Below are positions 16,856 to 25,970 of a stretch of DNA of 64,000 bases, one piece after another. The notes under the pieces were generated by a model, which had not been told where the DNA came from, did no database searches, and saw only the letters and a program-made list of their open reading frames with translations. Source of the stretch: Rickettsiales bacterium UBA4270 (lineage in GTDB: Bacteria > Pseudomonadota > Alphaproteobacteria > Rickettsiales > Deianiraeaceae); the NCBI GenBank assembly GCA_002395105.1, contig DGWA01000004.1, positions 37,643 to 101,642 on the forward strand, given 5' to 3'. Every line of letters begins with the position of its first letter. The stretch's first letter is position 1. The translations under genes and the position numbers were made by a program.

Positions 16856-19759
16856 ATGACTAAACCCAACTCTAATTATTTAGATTATATAGAAATTCGT
16901 GGAGCAAATGAAAATAATCTAAAAAACATAAATATTAATATTCCTAAAAACAAATTCGTTGTAATTACTGGACCAAGTGGAAGCGGTAAATCATCACTTG
17001 CATTTGATACAATATACGCAGAAGGAAGAAGAAGATATATTGAAAGTTTATCAAGTTATGCAAGTTATTTTCTTGGCACGCAAAATAAACCACAAGTCGA
17101 AAGTATAAAAGGTTTAACTCCGGCAATATCAATTGATCAAAAAACAACTTCTAGAAATCCTCGTTCAACGGTCGGAACAATAACTGAGACATACGATTTA
17201 TTACGTCTAATTTTTTCACGCATTGGAAAAGTTTTTTCACCAAAAACAGGTAAACAACTTATAAAATATTCTAAACAAGAAATTATTTCATTAATCTCAC
17301 TCCTTCCGCATGACACTAAATTAAGATTATTAACTCCAATTATAAAACATAAAAAAGGCAGTTTTGTAAATGAACTAAATCAACTCAAAAATAAAGGATA
17401 TGAAAAAGCTAGAATAGACGGTCAAATTATAGACATAAGCCAAAAGATACCAAATCTTGATGCAAGCAAAGAACATACAATAGAAATTATTGTAGATAGA
17501 ATAATAATAAAACAAAACATGGGAACAAGAATTCATACAGCAGTTGATAAATGTCTTAAAATATCTGGAAATATTGTAATTTTAAATGTTTTAGAATTGC
17601 CAGAAAAAAAAGAATTATTCAAACTAAATAATAAAACAACTATAAAAATAGGTGAATATGAAGAGTTATCAACACAATACGCTTGTATATCTGAAAATTT
17701 TATTCTTGAAGATTTAGAACCAAAAGTATTTTCTTTTAATAGTCCATTCGGTGCCTGTCCTGCATGTCACGGCTTAGGAACTGAAATATTTTTCAAAGAA
17801 GATTTAGTCGTCCCTGATGAAAATTTATCACTTAATGATGGTGCTATAGAACCATGGAATTATAACAACAGAAGATACCATAATCAAATCATGATATCTT
17901 TGGCAAAAAAATATAATTTTTCACTTGATGTTCCATATAAAGATCTGCCAGAAAATGTCAAAAAAATCCTAATGTATGGAACTGACGAAGAAGAAATAAA
18001 AATTGAAGTTGAAGAAAATATGAGAAAAACAACTAACAACATAAAATTTGTTGGAGCCATTGGAGAATTAAATTTAAAAATACAAAGCGCAAACGATGAT
18101 CCAATTATTTTAGCTGAATGTGAAAAATATCAAACGTTAACAAAATGTCATAATTGTAATGGTTACAGATTAAAAGATAGTGTTTTGCAAGTTAAAATTA
18201 ATGGTTTAAATATTGGAGAATTGTGCGAAAAATCAATAGATCAATTATCTAAATGGTTAAAAGATTTACATAATCATATAGATGGAAGTGAATTCAAAAT
18301 AGCTGAACAAGCAATAATTGAAATAATTACACGCTTAAATTATTTATCAGACGTCGGATTAAATTATTTAACTCTCATGAGATCTGCAAACACTTTATCA
18401 GGTGGTGAAGCTCAACGTATTCGTTTAGCAACACAAATTGGAAATGGTTTATGTGGTTTAACATATGTTCTAGACGAGCCATCTATTGGATTACATCAAA
18501 TTGATAATGATAAACTAATACATACATTAAAAAAATTAAGAGATCAAGGAAATACAGTAATAGTTATAGAGCATGATGAGGAAACTATGAAAAATGCTGA
18601 TTACTTAATAGATATAGGTCCTGGAGCTGGGAAATACGGTGGTCAAGTAGTTGATGAGGGTAAACCAGAAGAAATTATGAAAAGAAAAAAAGGCATGACT
18701 GGAATATTTTTATCAGGAGCAATGAAGATACAAGTTCCAAAAGCAAGAAGAAAATTTGGAAACAATGAATATATAGAAATTACAGGATGTTGTGAAAATA
18801 ACCTAAAAAATGTAGATCTAAAACTACCTCTCGGGAAATTTATTGCAGTTTCTGGGGTCTCTGGCGGTGGAAAATCAACATTAATACTTGATACTTTATA
18901 CGCTGCAATTTCTCAAAATATAAATAGATCCAAGACAAAACCAGGAAAGTATAAGGAACTAAAAGGTTTAGAAAATATAGATAAAGTTATAAAAATAGAT
19001 CAAGATCCAATTGGTAGAACGCCAAGATCTAGTGCGGCAACATATACAGGATTATTTACAATGATAAGAGATTTATTTACATCGCTACCAGAAAGTCTTG
19101 CTCGTGAATATAAATCTGGACGTTTTTCATTCAATGTAAAAGGAGGAAGATGTGAAAATTGTCAGGGCGATGGAATGATAAAAATAGAAATGCAGCTTCT
19201 ACCAGATGTTTATATCAAATGTCCATTATGTAATGGTTGTCGTTATAATAATGAGACATTAGAAATTAAGTATAAAGGAGAATCGATAAATGATGTATTA
19301 AATATGTCAGTTAAAGAAGCAATTGATCTATTTGTAGATGAAATTGCTATACAAGAAAAACTAAAAGCTCTTTATAATGTAGGTTTAGATTATATAAAAT
19401 TAGGTCAACCAGCTACAACTTTATCAGGTGGTGAAGCTCAACGTATTCGTTTAGCAAGAGAGTTATCGCGAAAAGCAACAGGAAATACGCTATATATATT
19501 AGATGAACCAACAACTGGCCTTCATAGTTGCGATATTAAACAACTTCTTAACGTATTACATACATTAGTTGATTATGGAAATACAGTTTTAGTAATAGAG
19601 CATAATCTTGATGTAATTAAAACAGCTGATCATGTTATAGATATTGGACCTTGTGGTGGAATAGACGGTGGTTATATTGTCGCAGAAGGAACGCCAGAAC
19701 AAATAAGTAAAAATGAAAAAAGTATTACAGGAAAATATTTGAAAAAATTATTGAATTAA
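16856..19759 (+). CDS. uvrA: Excinuclease ABC subunit A
   Basis: UvrA recognises DNA damage in nucleotide excision repair as a dimeric ABC ATPase. The 967-residue product is full length, with two ATP sites: Walker A GPSGSGKSS and GVSGGGKST, and two LSGGEAQRIRLA signatures. Zinc-binding cysteine pairs occur as CPACHGLG, CHNCNGYR, CENCQGDG and CPLCNGCR. The order and spacing are those of the family. The DNA around both LSGGEAQRIR motifs is nearly identical between the two halves. uvrB is not nearby. Confidence 0.98.
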   Translation: MTKPNSNYLDYIEIRGANENNLKNININIPKNKFVVITGPSGSGKSSLAFDTIYAEGRRRYIESLSSYASYFLGTQNKPQVESIKGLTPAISIDQKTTSRNPRSTVGTITETYDLLRLIFSRIGKVFSPKTGKQLIKYSKQEIISLISLLPHDTKLRLLTPIIKHKKGSFVNELNQLKNKGYEKARIDGQIIDISQKIPNLDASKEHTIEIIVDRIIIKQNMGTRIHTAVDKCLKISGNIVILNVLELPEKKELFKLNNKTTIKIGEYEELSTQYACISENFILEDLEPKVFSFNSPFGACPACHGLGTEIFFKEDLVVPDENLSLNDGAIEPWNYNNRRYHNQIMISLAKKYNFSLDVPYKDLPENVKKILMYGTDEEEIKIEVEENMRKTTNNIKFVGAIGELNLKIQSANDDPIILAECEKYQTLTKCHNCNGYRLKDSVLQVKINGLNIGELCEKSIDQLSKWLKDLHNHIDGSEFKIAEQAIIEIITRLNYLSDVGLNYLTLMRSANTLSGGEAQRIRLATQIGNGLCGLTYVLDEPSIGLHQIDNDKLIHTLKKLRDQGNTVIVIEHDEETMKNADYLIDIGPGAGKYGGQVVDEGKPEEIMKRKKGMTGIFLSGAMKIQVPKARRKFGNNEYIEITGCCENNLKNVDLKLPLGKFIAVSGVSGGGKSTLILDTLYAAISQNINRSKTKPGKYKELKGLENIDKVIKIDQDPIGRTPRSSAATYTGLFTMIRDLFTSLPESLAREYKSGRFSFNVKGGRCENCQGDGMIKIEMQLLPDVYIKCPLCNGCRYNNETLEIKYKGESINDVLNMSVKEAIDLFVDEIAIQEKLKALYNVGLDYIKLGQPATTLSGGEAQRIRLARELSRKATGNTLYILDEPTTGLHSCDIKQLLNVLHTLVDYGNTVLVIEHNLDVIKTADHVIDIGPCGGIDGGYIVAEGTPEQISKNEKSITGKYLKKLLN

Positions 19760-19761
19760 AA

Positions 19762-19950
19762 TTAAATTTGTACCTCTGAATTTTGTGTTTTTTCATAAAC
19801 TGGATTATAAATTTGCATCATTTTTCGATCATTATACATTGTATTCGTTTTGTTTCCAAAATTCCTTCGTTTAAATTTAATTATTTTATACTTTCTAGAA
19901 TTATTGTCTTCCTCAACATTTACGCCATATCTCTTTTTATCATCGCTCAT
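19762..19950 (-). CDS. Small unknown basic protein
   Basis: A 62-residue hydrophilic product starts with MSDDKKRYGVNVEEDN and is rich in Lys, Arg and Asn, with no membrane segment. An ATG two codons upstream (19956) is an alternative start. The opposite-strand frame over the same stretch is hydrophobic and less convincing. The frame ends 3 bases from the uvrA stop in a convergent arrangement. No family is recognised; it may be real or chance. Confidence 0.4.
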   Translation of the reverse strand: MSDDKKRYGVNVEEDNNSRKYKIIKFKRRNFGNKTNTMYNDRKMMQIYNPVYEKTQNSEVQI

Positions 19951-20009
19951 AAACATTACAAATTTATTATAATATTTTTTTAAAAAAATGCAAAAAAAAT
20001 ATATTAAAA

Positions 20010-20777
20010 TTAAGATTCAAATCTTGTTATATAAACACCAACAAATTTAGACATTTCTCTTAGATAATCTCTTAAAAGAACTTTTTTTACTTTTCCTTGC
20101 GGTTTATTGAAACTTTTAAAACCAGAAGCATGTATAAAATATATATCATTATTTACAACATCTAAAATACCCAAATGCCCTATTATTTCAGCAGACTTAC
20201 TTCTTAAACTTGGTTTTTTGACTAAAAACAAAATATCGCCAGTCTTAATTTTTGAAACCACTTTTGCATCATTTAAGATAATTTTTTCTTTCGGCATATA
20301 GTAAAATACATCATAAAAACGTGTCCCTTTCATTTTTTTCATTTCTTCGTTTGAAAAAATACTCTTACCCCATTTACCACTAAAAATCATATCTTCACTA
20401 TAATCAAATCTATCATCATAGTTAACAACAAATGACTTTTTGTCCACAATTCCATGATGATGAAAACGTTTATCTAATCCAATTTGAAATGCCTTTTTAT
20501 TATCTCCATCAGCAAAAGCAAGCTCTACAGTTCTAAAAACTAAATACATGCAATCCACTTCATTATCTGCTATAATACGTCTACTTTTAACATAAAGTCC
20601 AATCGGTATTCTATCATATGGAGTTCCTATAAAACTATTAGCATAAAAAGCTATCTTTTCACCGATTTTCATATTTAATGTCTTTAATGATTTAAAATTT
20701 TTTTCATGTTTTGTGCAAGAACAACAAAATAATAAAATAGTAAAAAATATAGTAATTTTATAAATATTTTTAAACAT
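20010..20777 (-). CDS. DUF1460/NlpC-like lipoprotein
   Basis: The product (about 255 residues) begins MFKNIYKITIFFTILLFCCS and continues CTK, a lipoprotein-type signal with candidate lipidated Cys, although the lipobox is imperfect. The mature part has FIGTPYDRIP, NEVDCMYLVFRTVELAFADG with a candidate catalytic Cys, and IIGHLGILDV...FIHASG with candidate catalytic His residues. This layout matches the DUF1460 group of NlpC/P60-like peptidoglycan amidases. The frame stays open upstream to 20873, but that part lies inside tRNA-Leu, so the start at 20777 is right. Confidence 0.7.
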   Translation of the reverse strand: MFKNIYKITIFFTILLFCCSCTKHEKNFKSLKTLNMKIGEKIAFYANSFIGTPYDRIPIGLYVKSRRIIADNEVDCMYLVFRTVELAFADGDNKKAFQIGLDKRFHHHGIVDKKSFVVNYDDRFDYSEDMIFSGKWGKSIFSNEEMKKMKGTRFYDVFYYMPKEKIILNDAKVVSKIKTGDILFLVKKPSLRSKSAEIIGHLGILDVVNNDIYFIHASGFKSFNKPQGKVKKVLLRDYLREMSKFVGVYITRFES

Positions 20778-20791
20778 ACTAAAACATAATG

Positions 20792-20877
20792 TGGTGCCCT
20801 CGGAGGGACTTGAACCCTCACATCCTCGCGGACAGCAGATTTTGAGTCTGCCGTGTCTGCCATTCCACCACAAGGGC
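20792..20877 (-). tRNA. tRNA-Leu (CAA)
   Basis: The minus strand has acceptor GCCCTTG (20877-20871) pairing with CGAGGGC, the anticodon stem GCAGA/TCTGC with loop CTCAAAA giving CAA, a long variable arm, and T-loop TTCAAGTC. The 3' end ACCA is encoded (20795-20792). It lies 14 bases upstream of the DUF1460-like gene and may share its transcript. Confidence 0.94.
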
Positions 20878-20953
20878 TTGAAATAGAAAAATTAAAGTAA
20901 ACTTTTTATTGTCAAGATTGATGTTAACTAAATTGTTTTCTTTTATCGGAAGA

Positions 20954-21394
20954 TTATTGTTTTTTATTATCTGGTATTTTAGGCACTAAACTATCTGCTG
21001 TTTTAGGATCTATTTTAGGAGCTAAATTATCTATTTTATTCACTTTCTCATCGGTCACATTTTGTTTTGCTTCGTTTTTTGTTTCGCCCACATTATTCTT
21101 AACTTCGCTGTTATCATCTTTATCTTCTAACTCACTCAACTCAATGCTAATATAAATATCATCAATATCAGGTTTTTTCTCAAAGGATTGTAAATAATAC
21201 CTTTTTTGTTCTTCATTTGCTTTCTTACAAGATAACTCACAAGACTTAACTTTTTGTAAACACTCTTTTTTATCTATTTGTCTTGTAATATAAGCTGTTA
21301 ATATAATAGCAAACAACATAGTAATTGCTATATAAATAATTGTAATTTTTTTAGAAATTACATTCATCATTTTAGAAATTATCTTCATCATCAT
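20954..21394 (-). CDS. Unknown single-pass membrane protein
   Basis: No family is recognised. The product (about 146 residues) has an N-terminal duplicated segment MMKIISK-MMNVISK, a membrane helix (ITIIYIAITMLFAIILTAYI), two close Cys in the following KSCELSCKK, and an acidic/Lys-rich tail with a repeated LAPKID / LVPKIP unit at the C-terminus. The ATG at 21394 is preferred to a TTG at 21427. The topology suggests a cytoplasmic stub and a periplasmic tail of about 100 residues. It is divergent from mreC. Confidence 0.55.
   Translation of the reverse strand: MMMKIISKMMNVISKKITIIYIAITMLFAIILTAYITRQIDKKECLQKVKSCELSCKKANEEQKRYYLQSFEKKPDIDDIYISIELSELEDKDDNSEVKNNVGETKNEAKQNVTDEKVNKIDNLAPKIDPKTADSLVPKIPDNKKQ
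21351..21391. repeat. 21-bp tandem duplication in coding DNA
   Basis: TTAGAAATTACATTCATCAT (21351-21370) is followed by TTAGAAATTATCTTCATCAT (21372-21391), a tandem pair with a 21-base period and two mismatches. It encodes the doubled seven-residue unit at the N-terminus of the membrane protein on the minus strand, so the frame is kept. Confidence 0.75.
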
Positions 21395-21464
21395 AATTAA
21401 TAATATCTTTTTTAAAAAAATTTGCAAATAAAAACTGATTTATTTTTATAATGATAAACATATA

Positions 21465-22175
21465 ATGCAACTTTATAATAAACATTTTTACGAATTACAT
21501 ATTGTTATTTGCGCTATTGTGTTACCATTAATAATAGCACAAGGTAAAAAATTTGAAGCTCAAACTTTAAGCTTAAAGGTAAAATATTTTTTACAAAAAA
21601 AACAAGAAAATATAATTATAGCAGAAAAAAACAACAAAATAAATGCTTTGAATACGCAAATAACATTATTAAAACAAGAAAACAATTTGATAAAAAAGTA
21701 TAATTATCTATATGATTCTTTTAAAGAAAAATACAATTATAATATAAAATATATATCTGATAACTTTTATGTAACAAATTCGGCAAGTGAAAAATCTATT
21801 ACGATAATTGCCGCAAATAAAAAAATTAAAAAAAATAGTCTAGTTATCGATGAAAACAATGTTTTAATCGGAAGAGTTGTAGAAAATAATAAACGATTTA
21901 TTAAAGTGCAACTTCTCTCAGATAAACAATCAAATATACCAGCTTATGCAGGTAATAGTGATGGAATTATTTATGGTACAAATAATGAAAAATGTAAAAT
22001 TATTTTCTCAAATTTATCATCCAATAAACCGAACAATGGTGATATTGTTATTACATCTGGTTTTGAAGATATGACGCTAAAAGGAGTGATTATTGGTACA
22101 ATAAAGAAAAACAATAACATGTTTTGTGTTGAAAACAATTCAATAAATAATTTCAAAACAGCTATAATTATTTAA
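21465..22175 (+). CDS. mreC: Cell-shape protein MreC
   Basis: MreC is a periplasmic scaffold linking the MreB cytoskeleton to peptidoglycan enzymes. The 236-residue product has an N-terminal membrane anchor, a coiled coil (about residues 45-80), and a beta-rich domain with VIDENNVLIGRVVENN, YAGNSDGIIYGTNN, and NNGDIVITSGFEDMTLKGVIIGTI, the last being the GD-x-V-x-T-S-G motif of MreC. It is on the short side for the family. mreB and mreD are not adjacent. Confidence 0.85.
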   Translation: MQLYNKHFYELHIVICAIVLPLIIAQGKKFEAQTLSLKVKYFLQKKQENIIIAEKNNKINALNTQITLLKQENNLIKKYNYLYDSFKEKYNYNIKYISDNFYVTNSASEKSITIIAANKKIKKNSLVIDENNVLIGRVVENNKRFIKVQLLSDKQSNIPAYAGNSDGIIYGTNNEKCKIIFSNLSSNKPNNGDIVITSGFEDMTLKGVIIGTIKKNNNMFCVENNSINNFKTAIII

Positions 22176-22223
22176 TTATTTTATATTGTTGCAAATTATT
22201 AAGTTTATTACAATATTAATTCT

Positions 22224-22976
22224 ATGAATTCTAGCAAAGAAATACAAAATAACGTAGTTTGTATTAAATGGGGTAAAAAATTTAATGCAGAGTATGTAAA
22301 TCGTTTATATAAAATGGTCAAAAAAAACATAACAATTCCATACAGATTTGTTTGCTTTACAGACGATATATCTGGTATAAATCCAGAAATTGAAACATTT
22401 TCATTGCCACCAATTATAATCCCAGATAGTCCTGAAAGAGGATGGAGAAAATTGAGTGTATTTAATAAAAATCTTGGAAATTTAAAAGGTAAAGCTTTGT
22501 GTTTAGATATTGATATTGTGATAATAAACAATATTGATTGTTTATTTGAAGAAAATGGAGAATTTAGAATTATTAAAGATTGGGGATACGCAAATGACAG
22601 TTATGTTGGAAATTCAGCATGCTATCGTTTTGAAATAGGCAAACATTATGATGTAGTTGAATATTTTGAAGCAAATTGTGCAGAAATATGTAAAAAATTC
22701 CGTAATGAACAAGAATATTTGAGCTGGAAAATGAAAGAAAAAGGAATATTACAATACTGGAAACCACATACAGCAATTTCATTCAAACATGGTTGTATGT
22801 CACCTTTTCCTCTCAATTTTTTCTTGAAACCAAAACAACCAACAGATGAAACTAAAATTTTAGTATTTCACGGTAATCCGCTCCCACGTGAAGCTATTAA
22901 CGGTTATTTTAGTTTTAAAAGACCGCAAAGAACTTGCAGAAAAACTGCTTGGTTAGAAAAATTTTGGAAAGTTTAA
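22224..22976 (+). CDS. Putative glycosyltransferase
   Basis: The 250-residue cytoplasmic product reads like the small GT-A-type sugar transferases: VVCIKWGKKFNAEYVNRLYKM at the N-terminus, YRFVCFTDD, then GKALCLDIDIVIINNID with a D-x-D motif near residue 95 for metal and nucleotide-sugar binding, and a late LVFHGNPLPRE segment. It likely adds a sugar to surface glycan or lipid, but donor and acceptor are unknown. It follows mreC on the same strand with a gap of 48 bases. Confidence 0.75.
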   Translation: MNSSKEIQNNVVCIKWGKKFNAEYVNRLYKMVKKNITIPYRFVCFTDDISGINPEIETFSLPPIIIPDSPERGWRKLSVFNKNLGNLKGKALCLDIDIVIINNIDCLFEENGEFRIIKDWGYANDSYVGNSACYRFEIGKHYDVVEYFEANCAEICKKFRNEQEYLSWKMKEKGILQYWKPHTAISFKHGCMSPFPLNFFLKPKQPTDETKILVFHGNPLPREAINGYFSFKRPQRTCRKTAWLEKFWKV

Positions 22977-23027
22977 TTAAAAAGAGATAAACTTGATTTT
23001 TATTTTTTCTCAAAAAAGAAATATTAT

Positions 23028-23101
23028 GCACAATGGATACTGTTTGTGAACTTGGTCAGGACTTATGTAGCAGCCATAAACTTACGAGTAGGTCGTTGTG
23101 C
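23028..23101 (+). ncRNA. ffs: 4.5S signal recognition particle RNA
   Basis: This 74-base stretch carries the conserved SRP RNA core: GGTCAGG (23054-23060) on one side and AGCAGCC on the other side of a short apical hairpin, which form the symmetric loop bound by Ffh. The ends GCACAA and TTGTGC pair to close the molecule. The apical loop reads TTAT, closed by AC/GT, where most bacteria have a GGAA-type tetraloop. It lies in a gene gap on the plus strand. The short hairpin form is usual in Gram-negative bacteria. Confidence 0.82.
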
Positions 23102-23111
23102 TTAATTAGAT

Positions 23112-23519
23112 ATGAATTTGTTAAAATATATTAAATACTTTTTTTTAATTATAAATAATTTCGTTTTAACAATTAAAAATCTTTTAGTTGGAATATTAAC
23201 AATATTAAAATGTTCTATTTTATTTGTAAAGGGCTCCGTTGATTTTATCTATAAAATATTATTTATTTCATTTTTCTGCTTACTAGCATATATAGGATAT
23301 AAAGTTTTCACAAGCGCTTCAATAATAAACAAAAAACTCAATGAATTGCAAACCGAGGTTGTATATATACAGCAAATATCGGAAGAGTTATCAAAGACAA
23401 TCAAAGATATAACAGAAGGCGTTAATAATAAAGTAAAACAAGCTGAAAAAATTGCAGAAAAAACAAGCAAAAAAACTTCAGAACTAACTGAAAAAATCAA
23501 AAAGTATGGAAAACAATAA
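23112..23519 (+). CDS. Unknown membrane protein with coiled-coil tail
   Basis: No family is recognised. The 135-residue product has two likely hydrophobic segments (residues about 5-40 and 50-70) and then a charged coiled-coil segment rich in Lys, Glu and Ala (VNNKVKQAEKIAEKTSKKT). The gene begins 11 bases after the SRP RNA and overlaps the start of rnhA by 14 bases, so it is probably translated together with rnhA. Confidence 0.6.
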   Translation: MNLLKYIKYFFLIINNFVLTIKNLLVGILTILKCSILFVKGSVDFIYKILFISFFCLLAYIGYKVFTSASIINKKLNELQTEVVYIQQISEELSKTIKDITEGVNNKVKQAEKIAEKTSKKTSELTEKIKKYGKQ

Positions 23520-23973
23520 ACCAAAAATAACAATATATACCGATGGGGCTTGTAGTGGCAATCCCGGGAAAGGTGGTTGGGGTGCTATTTTAATTTACAA
23601 ATCAAAAAATAGTGAAGGACATTTTAATGAAATCAAAAAAAAAATATCAGGTCATGAAGAATTTACAACAAATAATAAAATGGAACTTACTGCTGTAATA
23701 GAAGCATTAAAAAATATAAAAAAAACTAGCAATATAGAACTTTTTACTGATAGTAAATATGTGCTTGATGGATTTACAAAATGGTTACCGAATTGGCAAA
23801 AAAATGGTTGGAAAAGTTCAAATAAAAATAAAGTTAAAAATATTGAGTTATGGAAGGAATTATTTAATTTATCATTACAACATTCAATAAATTGGCACTG
23901 GGTAAAAGGACATTCCGATAATAATTTAAACAATGAAGTTGATAAATTAGCAGTAAGTGAAACAAATAAGTAA
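23506..23973 (+). CDS. rnhA: Ribonuclease HI
   Basis: RNase HI cuts the RNA strand of RNA-DNA hybrids. The four catalytic acids are visible: the Asp in YTDGACSGNPGKGGWG (residues about 10-25), the Glu in MELTAVIEAL, the Asp in FTDSKYV, and the Asp in NNEVDKLA. WVKGHS supplies the conserved His. The 155-residue length is standard. It ends 6 bases from the convergent mvaD gene. Confidence 0.97.
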   Translation: MENNKPKITIYTDGACSGNPGKGGWGAILIYKSKNSEGHFNEIKKKISGHEEFTTNNKMELTAVIEALKNIKKTSNIELFTDSKYVLDGFTKWLPNWQKNGWKSSNKNKVKNIELWKELFNLSLQHSINWHWVKGHSDNNLNNEVDKLAVSETNK

Positions 23974-23978
23974 TTATA

Positions 23979-24983
23979 CTAAAAATATAAAATTTCAGCA
24001 TTTTTTATATTAGATAGTGCATTTTTTATTTTTTTTTCATCGCCCTTTTGATAAACCATAACAACATTAGAGCCAGCATCTATTGTAGCATAAACAAATA
24101 AACAATTTTTTCTACACATGGAGACAAAATTTAATATCTTAAACGTCTTACTACTTAAATAATTAATTCCGGCTTCACGTATAGCTTCATGCATTAATAA
24201 AGAATTTTTCTCAATAATTTCACCAAAATCTTTCCAATTCTTTACATTTTTTAGCGACAAAATATCTTTTTTAGAGTGCCGCAACCATCTTCCATAAATA
24301 TTATTTTTATTTTTTAACCAATGCATTTTTGTAATATTCATTGCTTCACGAGATGAAATTTTTTTTTGTTTTTTATCCAAAACAATGACAACGGCTCTCA
24401 TATTTTTAGTTATTTTTCTTAATTCATGCTTAAACTCAAAAGGTTTAGCAAATCTATCGTGCCAAATAACAAAACGTTGTCTCGTAAATATAGAGCGACA
24501 TGCGCTTCCGCTACCAATACGAGCTAGTTCTGATAGTTCTGTAGGAGTCAAATTTAACGAAAAAAAATCATTTAAAGCTAATGTTAATGCAGCAAAACCG
24601 CTCGCAGAACTTGCCAATCCACTAGCTGTTGGTATATTATTGTAAGTAATAATTTTAAGTTTACATTTTATGTTTAAAACATTCCTAAATAAATTAATAA
24701 ATTCAAAAACACGATTAAAAAAAATTTTATCAACACTTAAATTATTTAATATAATTTCATCTTTTTTAGCTAAAAAAATTTGAGTTTTTGTTCCTAAATT
24801 TCTAGAAGAAAAAGATATACTTGTCGTCATAGGAATATTTATATCTTCATCTTTTTTCCCCCAATATTTTATTAAAGCAATATTTATTGGTGCAAAAAAT
24901 ATTTTACTTTTTTTTTTATTGTTTGAAAATGACTTATCATTTAATATCTTTTTAAATTCATTTTCTTTATTGTTTAAATTCAT
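23979..24983 (-). CDS. mvaD: Diphosphomevalonate decarboxylase
   Basis: MvaD makes isopentenyl diphosphate by ATP-dependent decarboxylation of diphosphomevalonate. The product (about 334 residues) shows APINIALIKYWGKKDEDINIPMT, the ATP loop PTASGLASSASGFAALTLAL, the family segment RIGSGSACRS, and DAGSNVVMVYQ near the C-terminus with the catalytic Asp. The ATG at 24983 is preferred over an earlier start because it begins just before the end of the upstream kinase, overlapping it by 17 bases. It is the last gene of a three-gene mevalonate cluster. Confidence 0.95.
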   Translation of the reverse strand: MNLNNKENEFKKILNDKSFSNNKKKSKIFFAPINIALIKYWGKKDEDINIPMTTSISFSSRNLGTKTQIFLAKKDEIILNNLSVDKIFFNRVFEFINLFRNVLNIKCKLKIITYNNIPTASGLASSASGFAALTLALNDFFSLNLTPTELSELARIGSGSACRSIFTRQRFVIWHDRFAKPFEFKHELRKITKNMRAVVIVLDKKQKKISSREAMNITKMHWLKNKNNIYGRWLRHSKKDILSLKNVKNWKDFGEIIEKNSLLMHEAIREAGINYLSSKTFKILNFVSMCRKNCLFVYATIDAGSNVVMVYQKGDEKKIKNALSNIKNAEILYF

Positions 24984-25950
24984 ACTTAATACCTTCAAAA
25001 TCAATTTTTAATTCAATTTTTTTATATTTTTTTATAATAAATTTTTTATTTTTTTCACAAACAGCAATAACGCAATCTCCAAGTCCAGATCCAGAAATTT
25101 TACAAGCAACGTCTTGTTTTTTACATTGTTCTATAATATTTATTATGTCTTTATCTGCAAGTTTTAACTGTTCTAAATATTTCTGATTTTCAGTCAATTT
25201 ATCAAAAAAAAATTTAATATTGTTTTCTCCATTTGTTTTAAATATTTCAATAATTTCATTTGTAATTTTTTCAATTTTTTTATAAATATTTTTTCTATTT
25301 CTAACTCTATTAACTATACTTTGAGTATCACTCGTGCTTGTTTTATGACCAGTCCAAATTGCAAAAAAACTATAATTTTTAAGAAATGGAACCATAATAT
25401 TTGCAACTTCTTTTTTGACATAATTATAACAAATTATTCCACCTAAAATACTAGTAGCAACATCTATTCCTGAATATATAAATTTATTATTTTTGCAAAA
25501 ATCAAAATATATATCTAATGTTTTTCTTAATAAATCTCTTCTTTTCATTTTTGGATTATTAAGCAATAATAAACCACAGCATATACAAGAAAACATTGCC
25601 CCAGAACTACCAAAACCATAATCTTTTATGTCTGAAACAATTTCAATCTTTAAGCCATTATGGCTTATTCTTTGCAACAGAAAAACAATTGCATTACACC
25701 ATTTTTGTATGTATTTTTTATTTTTTAAATTATTTTTTAAAAATTCAAAATGAATATCGCCAAATTTATCAGATTTTACAAAAACATCATTTCCGTCTGT
25801 TTGTGTTAATTTAACAAACATTCTCTGTTTTATAGAAAAAGAGATGGCGGAAGAACCGTAAAGCACTGCATGCTCGCCACATAAAACAACTTTACCAGGA
25901 GCAGAAATGCATATAGTTTTTTTATCTCTTAAACAAATGTTTTGTTTCAT
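24967..25950 (-). CDS. mvaK2: Phosphomevalonate kinase (GHMP family)
   Basis: The 327-residue product is a GHMP kinase: APGKVVLCGEHAVLYG at the N-terminus, the ATP loop DYGFGSSGAMFS, and the C-terminal KISGSGLGDCVIA. The stretch WTGHKTSTSDTQSIV resembles the phosphomevalonate kinase motif, and the gene is between a clear mevalonate kinase and a clear decarboxylase, so phosphomevalonate kinase is the natural role. A second mevalonate-kinase-like enzyme cannot be excluded. It lies 20 bases after the upstream kinase gene. Confidence 0.8.
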   Translation of the reverse strand: MKQNICLRDKKTICISAPGKVVLCGEHAVLYGSSAISFSIKQRMFVKLTQTDGNDVFVKSDKFGDIHFEFLKNNLKNKKYIQKWCNAIVFLLQRISHNGLKIEIVSDIKDYGFGSSGAMFSCICCGLLLLNNPKMKRRDLLRKTLDIYFDFCKNNKFIYSGIDVATSILGGIICYNYVKKEVANIMVPFLKNYSFFAIWTGHKTSTSDTQSIVNRVRNRKNIYKKIEKITNEIIEIFKTNGENNIKFFFDKLTENQKYLEQLKLADKDIINIIEQCKKQDVACKISGSGLGDCVIAVCEKNKKFIIKKYKKIELKIDFEGIKYEFKQ

Positions 25951-25970
25951 ATTAGATTAAGAATTTTATT

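Noticed and set aside
19783..19983. Plus-strand hydrophobic 66-codon frame
   Set aside because: It overlaps a hydrophilic minus-strand frame with better composition; neither is certain, but this one looks like an AT-rich shadow.
20778..20873. Upstream extension of the DUF1460-like gene
   Set aside because: The extra codons read through tRNA-Leu and are not protein-like.
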